Assembly (NCBI GenBank): GCA_964549945.1
Contig: CAZJXD010000029.1
Location: 1 to 45,349, forward strand
Origin: B25-G16 sp964549945
GTDB lineage: Bacteria > Desulfobacterota > DSM-4660 > Desulfatiglandales > B25-G16
DNA length: 45,349 nt
Direction: 5' to 3'
The notes under the pieces: model-generated
The model's input: only the letters and a program-made list of their open reading frames with translations
The model's database searches: none
Told to the model about the DNA's origin: nothing
Made by a program: the position numbers and the translations under genes
Shown here: one piece after another, positions 41,292-45,349 of the stretch
Numbering within the stretch: position 1 is the first letter of the stretch
Layout: each line of letters opens with the position of its first letter

Positions 41292-44036
41292 TCAAATTCG
41301 CTTAAAGAACTTGAGCGCCTCAAATACTCCCAGGTACAAGGCCGCTGCACCGAAAACAAACAGCCAGTCGGTTATGGTAATGGGGCCGAAGCTCAGAAAA
41401 TCGCTGATGTAAGGCCCGTAGATTGCCAACAACACCAACCCAATGGAAATTACAATAGAGACAAGCAAGATCTTGTTTGAAAAAAAATCCCGATTGAAAA
41501 ACGAAATGCGTTCAGACCTCCTCTGCAGGATATTGAAGAATTGGCAGAACACAATGGTCGCATAACTCAAGGCAGTTGCCTTGAAATAATCCATGGTGTT
41601 CACACTGTCCACCGTCAGGGTTATTGCTTCTCGGCTCATAAATAGGGTAAAATTCAGGAACGCCAATCCTCCTATCAGTATTCCCAAGAGCGTAATCTCC
41701 GTGCCGCTCCAGATACCCAGCAGATGTTCCTCGGGTTTCCTGGGTTGCCTGGTCATCACATCTTTGTCGGGAGGGTCGAAGGTGAGCAGGGTGAGCGGGC
41801 CGATCTCCCCCAGCAAATCGACGGCCAATATCTGGCCCGCCAGTATGGGTATGGGATAATTCCACAAGGCGGCCGCCAGCAAGCCTAGCAACACTAATGA
41901 CAATTCACCTACGTTGGTGGTCAGGGAAGCGAATATCGTTTTCTTGAGGTTATTGTAGATCGTTCTTCCACCTCGTATTGCGTGAACCAGGGTGGAAAAG
42001 TTGTCATCCAGCAACACGAGCCTCGACGCCTCTTTGGCCACGTCATTTCCCCTCTGCCCCATGGCAACGCCGATATGCGCCCTCCTGAGGGCAGGCGCGT
42101 CGTTCACCCCATCTCCGGTAACCGCCACTATCTCGCCCTGCTCCTCCAAAATCTTCACGATCTGAAGCTTGTCTTCAGGGTCAACGCGAGCGAATATGAT
42201 GGACTGATTTTTCTTCAATAGCTTTTTCAGCTTTTTTGGGCCCATATCTTTGAGTTGTGTTCCCGTAATCACCGGCGTGGCCTCTCCAGGCTCAGGCAGG
42301 CCGATCTCTCTACCCACCGCCTGAGCGGTTTCCGGATGATCCCCCGTGAGGATGAAAACCCGTATGTGGGCTTTATGAGCATCTGAGATTGCCTCCTTTA
42401 CCCCCTCCTTCGGTGGATCTATCATCGCCATAAGGCCCAAAAAGGTGACGCCCTTCTCCACCTCTTCCCTTATGTACTCATCCTTCTTGGAATCCAGCAC
42501 TCGATGTGCAATCGCCAGAACTCGCATGCCGTTTTTGGAGTAGTCCTCGTTTATCGCCCTGATCTTTTTCTTATGTTTCGCGGTTATGGCGACATTCTTT
42601 CCATCTTTGTAGATATGAGTGCTGATGGACAGCACGCTGTTCGTGGAACCCTTCACGGCAAGCCTCATCTCATTCCCGAACTGTCTCACCGAGCTCATCC
42701 TCATAAGCTCGGAATCGAAGGAGAACTCCTTGATCTCTGGGTTTTCCTCGTCTTCCTTGGGAGAACGGGTACCCAGCTTCGTTGACAGGGTTATCAGCGC
42801 CGCCTCAGTAGGATCGCCTATGGGATACCAGGAGGCGTGTTCCTCGTCCGGTTCGTGTATTTCCGCGTTTGACGACATGGTCGCCGCGTCCATGATCACT
42901 TCTATCGCCTGAATGTGCTTCTCGCTCAGGCGATTTTTCTTCTCATCCAGGACATCCCCTTTGGGTTCATAACCGATTCCAGTGACCTCATATTTTTTCC
43001 CATTGAACCAAAGCGATTGGACGGTCATCTCGTTTTTTGTCAAGGTCCCGGTTTTGTCGGTGCAGATCACGGTTGTCGAGCCCAGCGTTTCTACGGAGGG
43101 CAAATCCTTCACCACCGCGTTTCTATCGGCCAACATATTGCTTCCCGTGGTAAGGGCAACCGTCACCTGGGCCGGTAGAGCTTGCGGCACCATGGCCATG
43201 GCAACGCCGAGTGCGTACACCAGGCTCATGTACAGGGAGAATTCCTGGGCTATCCCCAAGGTAAAAAGCCCGATACTGATCACGCCCACCATGACGGACA
43301 GCTGGTTCGCCAGGCGCCGCAGCTCCTTCTGGAGCGGGGTCTGGGTTTCCCCTGCTTCTTCGGTCATGCCCGCGATCTTCCCTGTTTCCGTATCCATACC
43401 GGTAGCCACGACCACGCCGGTCGCGCTACCGGTGGCCACTGTCGTGCCTGTGTATGCCATGTTATCCCTGTCAGCCAGGGGACTTTCTTGCTTTATCGCG
43501 TCGCGCTGCTTGTCCTGGGGCTCCGACTCCCCTGTTAGGGCGAAATCGTTTGTCTTGAGGCCGCTCACCGCAATGAGCCGCAGATCCGCAGGGAGCTTAT
43601 CGCCTGCCTCTATGTACACAATGTCACCGGGAACCAGGTTTTCCTGAGAGATTTCCGCTAACTCTCCATCCCTCATGGCCTTGGCCGGAGACCTGATCAG
43701 GCTCTTCAGCTTATCAATGATCTTTCCCGCTTTACGCTCGTGAAGAAACCCTATCACCGCATTGACGAACACAATGATAAATATGATCGAACCGTCTCTA
43801 TAGTTGCCAATGAAGTAGGATATCAAGCCCCCGAGAATCAGTATCAGAATGAGAAGCTCTTTAAATTGCGATAGAAAAAGCAGCCATAGCGGGACCCTTA
43901 TCTTCGCCCTCAGTTCGTTCTTCCCGTATTTCTTCAGCCGTTTTTTCGCTTCAGCATGAGACAAGCCCTTCTCGGTGGTGTCCAGATCCTCCAGCACTTC
44001 AGCAGGGTCCATCTGGTAATATTTTTTTACGGGCAT
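41292..44036 (-). CDS. SERCA-like P-type cation ATPase (P2 group) with altered ion-site residues
   Basis: A 914-residue pump: N-terminal cation-ATPase domain (LSHAEAKKRLKKYGKNEL), TGES (168-171), ICTDKTGTLTKNE (Asp327), KGSTN, DPPKEGV, and TGDGVNDAPALRRAHIGVAMG. Ten helices are likely. Compared with SERCA as I recall it, M5 keeps NVGE, but M4 reads VPQALPAQ instead of IPEGLPA (the Glu309 position is Gln), and M6 reads AVDLLGEIGP instead of WVNLVTDGLP (Asn796 to Asp, Thr799 to Gly, Asp800 to Glu). The ion therefore cannot be assumed to be Ca2+. AGAGGAGACCAAG precedes ATG 44036. It converges with the membrane protein gene at 40666. Confidence 0.93.
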   Translation of the reverse strand: MPVKKYYQMDPAEVLEDLDTTEKGLSHAEAKKRLKKYGKNELRAKIRVPLWLLFLSQFKELLILILILGGLISYFIGNYRDGSIIFIIVFVNAVIGFLHERKAGKIIDKLKSLIRSPAKAMRDGELAEISQENLVPGDIVYIEAGDKLPADLRLIAVSGLKTNDFALTGESEPQDKQRDAIKQESPLADRDNMAYTGTTVATGSATGVVVATGMDTETGKIAGMTEEAGETQTPLQKELRRLANQLSVMVGVISIGLFTLGIAQEFSLYMSLVYALGVAMAMVPQALPAQVTVALTTGSNMLADRNAVVKDLPSVETLGSTTVICTDKTGTLTKNEMTVQSLWFNGKKYEVTGIGYEPKGDVLDEKKNRLSEKHIQAIEVIMDAATMSSNAEIHEPDEEHASWYPIGDPTEAALITLSTKLGTRSPKEDEENPEIKEFSFDSELMRMSSVRQFGNEMRLAVKGSTNSVLSISTHIYKDGKNVAITAKHKKKIRAINEDYSKNGMRVLAIAHRVLDSKKDEYIREEVEKGVTFLGLMAMIDPPKEGVKEAISDAHKAHIRVFILTGDHPETAQAVGREIGLPEPGEATPVITGTQLKDMGPKKLKKLLKKNQSIIFARVDPEDKLQIVKILEEQGEIVAVTGDGVNDAPALRRAHIGVAMGQRGNDVAKEASRLVLLDDNFSTLVHAIRGGRTIYNNLKKTIFASLTTNVGELSLVLLGLLAAALWNYPIPILAGQILAVDLLGEIGPLTLLTFDPPDKDVMTRQPRKPEEHLLGIWSGTEITLLGILIGGLAFLNFTLFMSREAITLTVDSVNTMDYFKATALSYATIVFCQFFNILQRRSERISFFNRDFFSNKILLVSIVISIGLVLLAIYGPYISDFLSFGPITITDWLFVFGAAALYLGVFEALKFFKRI

Positions 44037-44464
44037 CTTGGTCTCCTCTTCTCTGATCTAGATGTCTTTATAACTCAAGGTCTTACCATTTATCCGCCTG
44101 GGGCGGATTAATGTCACGTTTTTGTTATTGGTTTAGGATGATATTCGAACGGGCCAAAGGCGCAAGGCATAGGATCAATGGCGCAAGGCATAGGGCTTAC
44201 GGCATAAGACCTTGCGCCTTAAGCCCTGTGCCCTAAGCCATATGATTAAGTAATTCGGGTCATGTTGTAATCCATGCGTTACTTGTCGCTTTGAGGCGAA
44301 GCTTCACTTATTATCGGTCGATCCCCGGCATTGGCGGGAGACTCTCGGATTTTAGCATTAAGTGAATAGGAAAGACTCTCCACCCTGAACTGCAATAGAT
44401 ATTGTGTAACCTGAGTTATTGCATTGGGTTTGAGCCTGATATGTAAGAGTGGAAACAGCTATCT
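44037..44464. other. 428-base intergenic region with repeats
   Basis: No gene seen. From left to right: a TCCGCC/GGCGGA hairpin near 44095, the repeat cluster 44157-44243, and an inverted repeat TTCACTTA (44303-44310) / TAAGTGAA (44359-44366) enclosing a GC-rich hairpin. The region separates the ATPase promoter area from the 3' end of the toxin gene. Confidence 0.5.
44157..44243. repeat. Direct repeats with interleaved inverted copies
   Basis: GGCGCAAGGCATAGG occurs at 44159-44173 and again at 44180-44194, and GGCATAAG at 44201 starts a partial third unit. CCTTGCGCC (44210-44218) is the reverse complement of the first nine bases, and TAAGCCCT (44220-44227) pairs with AGGGCTTA (44192-44199). 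The two pairings exclude each other, so the transcript could switch between two folds. A dispersed repeat is also possible. Confidence 0.6.
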
Positions 44465-44872
44465 TTAAAACCTCAAGATTTCAATTTTAAGCCCTTCTAT
44501 TCTTTCAAAATGTCTCATGTTAAAGGTAGCCACTGAAAATCCAAGGGTGAGCGCGGTGGAGCCGATAATGAGGTCGTGGGCACCTATCTGAATACCTTTT
44601 TTACTTAAATCGGACCATAGCTCTGCGTATATCCTTGAAATGGAAATATCGAACACATAGATTGGAAACAACTCGATAACCTTCTCCACGTAAGCACTTC
44701 TTTTCAATCGTCTTCGCGTTGAATCCGCCCGGTGCACGCCGTGGAGGAGTTCAGCAACCGTGATTACACTAAGTCCAAAAATCTCTTCTTCTCGATTCTC
44801 TGTAAACGTATCGATTTTAAATTTTCGCCTCTCTGCTTCAATAAGAACACTAGTATCGAGGATTACTCCCAT
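44465..44872 (-). CDS. VapC-type PIN-domain toxin
   Basis: A 135-residue PIN nuclease. Acidic metal-binding residues are in place: Asp6 (ILDTSVLIE), Glu41 (AELLHGVHR) and Asp100 (IGAHDLIIGSTAL); the late TFNMRHFERIEGL motif has Asn118 at the usual fourth site. VapC toxins cut tRNA or rRNA and stop translation. Its ATG overlaps the end of the antitoxin gene by 10 bases, the usual order for co-translation. Length and motifs suggest that it is functional. Confidence 0.93.
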   Translation of the reverse strand: MGVILDTSVLIEAERRKFKIDTFTENREEEIFGLSVITVAELLHGVHRADSTRRRLKRSAYVEKVIELFPIYVFDISISRIYAELWSDLSKKGIQIGAHDLIIGSTALTLGFSVATFNMRHFERIEGLKIEILRF

Positions 44873-45144
44873 ACATCCCCCATTGTCATAATAGGTTGAT
44901 CTTTCCGTATATCTTCAAGATCTGCTGCAAAGGCATCCAGTTCTTCATCCAGTCTTGGTAGATTTTTTAGCAAGCTTTTCAGTTCTCCCAGTGTCTTCAA
45001 GTCTGTTTTTTCATCGATCGGCTTCATAGAAGCGACCGGTTTTCCACCTCTTTCAATAACATAATGAAAGCCATTGAATTTTATTGTATTTAATATTTCG
45101 GAAAAATCTCTTACAGCCCGGGTTGCAGATATGTGCTTCTCCAT
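44863..45144 (-). CDS. Phd/YefM-type antitoxin of the PIN toxin
   Basis: A 93-residue protein. The N-terminal half is a Phd/YefM DNA-binding fold (ISATRAVRDFSEILNTI, then VIERGGKPVASMKPI); the C-terminal half is acidic (LDEELDAFAADLEDIRKDQ) and should wrap the toxin. GGAGGTTAACAA precedes ATG 45144. The upstream region has a promoter with an inverted repeat over its -10, as expected for self-repression by the complex. Confidence 0.92.
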   Translation of the reverse strand: MEKHISATRAVRDFSEILNTIKFNGFHYVIERGGKPVASMKPIDEKTDLKTLGELKSLLKNLPRLDEELDAFAADLEDIRKDQPIMTMGDVWE

Positions 45145-45161
45145 TTGTTAACCTCCATGTA

Positions 45162-45182
45162 TAATATGATAATTTGATATTA
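45162..45182. promoter_or_regulatory. Likely operator of the toxin-antitoxin pair
   Basis: TAATAT (45162-45167) and ATATTA (45177-45182) form an inverted repeat with a 9-base centre. The right arm is also the -10 box on the minus strand, so antitoxin binding would block transcription. The area is very AT-rich, which raises the chance of a random match. Confidence 0.45.
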
Positions 45183-45204
45183 CATATTCAGCGCATGTTG
45201 TCAA
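45177..45204 (-). promoter_or_regulatory. Sigma-70-like promoter of the toxin-antitoxin pair
   Basis: On the minus strand, TTGACA (45199-45204), a 16-base spacer and TAATAT (45177-45182). The -35 is perfect, the -10 matches four of six. It is 33 bases before the antitoxin start. The remaining sequence to the window end shows no gene. Confidence 0.55.
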
Positions 45205-45349
45205 TATGAATATATGGGGTATCCTCTCTTCTCTTTACCCTTTCTCCCTTGATAAGCCCACAAATATGATTACTTTTCGGGACACAAGATACGGTTTTCG
45301 AGCTGTGAGTGTGCTAGACGGTCGGGTTGTGTTCTTTCCCTCGAAGTGC

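Noticed and set aside
1..45349. CRISPR array, tRNA or rRNA genes
   Set aside because: No regularly spaced repeats, cloverleaf with CCA end, or rRNA signature was found by eye in the gaps.
1..45349. Prophage, integrase or insertion-sequence genes
   Set aside because: No integrase, capsid or full transposase frame is present, so the stress cluster cannot be called a mobile island from this window.

Overview
The window looks like the chromosome of a Gram-negative, probably anaerobic or microaerophilic member of the Desulfobacterota/Nitrospirota type. The grounds are an Omp85 barrel with TamB, two small secreted c-type cytochromes (one with three CXXCH motifs), sigma-54-like promoters, strong AGGAGG ribosome sites with frequent GTG/TTG starts, and roughly 50-55% GC. 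This placement is inference; no rRNA or marker gene is present.

Layout. Positions 1-2310: the tail of an unidentified gene converging on a very long RseP-type site-2 protease (minus). 2311-2656: a large near-palindromic MITE-like element. 2657-2989: a monohaem cytochrome c (minus). 3533-5533: phosphomannomutase/phosphoglucomutase and a GNAT acetyltransferase, bracketed by two almost identical sigma-54-like boxes. 5901-6185: a fragment of an M16 peptidase. 6223-14503: a plus-strand run of site-2 protease with CBS domains, an unknown protein, a DegP/HtrA protease, a plasma-membrane H+-ATPase-type pump, a DUF1614 membrane protein and an APC permease. 14690-17877: an HlyD/ABC/ABC-2 export operon. 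18187-21727: a TauE/SafE exporter coupled to a DUF1634 protein, then a HAMP-ended sensor protein coupled to TrkH. 21795-29770 (minus): a helical periplasmic protein, a seven-POTRA Omp85 protein and TamB.

29771-30649 is an AT-rich regulatory region with two matched palindromes and a good sigma-54 box in front of an Hsp20 gene. From 30650 to 41208 nearly every gene on the plus strand fits stress or ion homeostasis: Hsp20, a TM-helix channel-like protein, two LapA-like proteins, a stand-alone glycogen-binding domain, a trihaem cytochrome, a truncated Usp copy, a second HtrA, an intact Usp, two MscS channels, CorA, a membrane protein with an RCK_C domain, and an unknown membrane protein. Facing it (41292-44036, minus) is a SERCA-like P-type ATPase with changed ion-site residues. 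The right end holds a repeat cluster and a VapBC-type toxin-antitoxin pair with an operator over its -10 box.

As a whole, the window reads as an envelope-quality-control and ion-homeostasis island: two site-2 proteases, two HtrA proteases, Hsp20, Usp, TamAB, two P-type pumps, TrkH, CorA and three channel-like proteins. Its content overlaps in kind with the transmissible stress-tolerance loci of Proteobacteria, but the gene set is different and I see no mobility genes. The most unusual single items are the kinase-less HAMP sensor coupled to TrkH, the paired palindromes upstream of hsp20, the P-type ATPase with a remodelled ion site, and the Usp duplication that brackets an HtrA gene.
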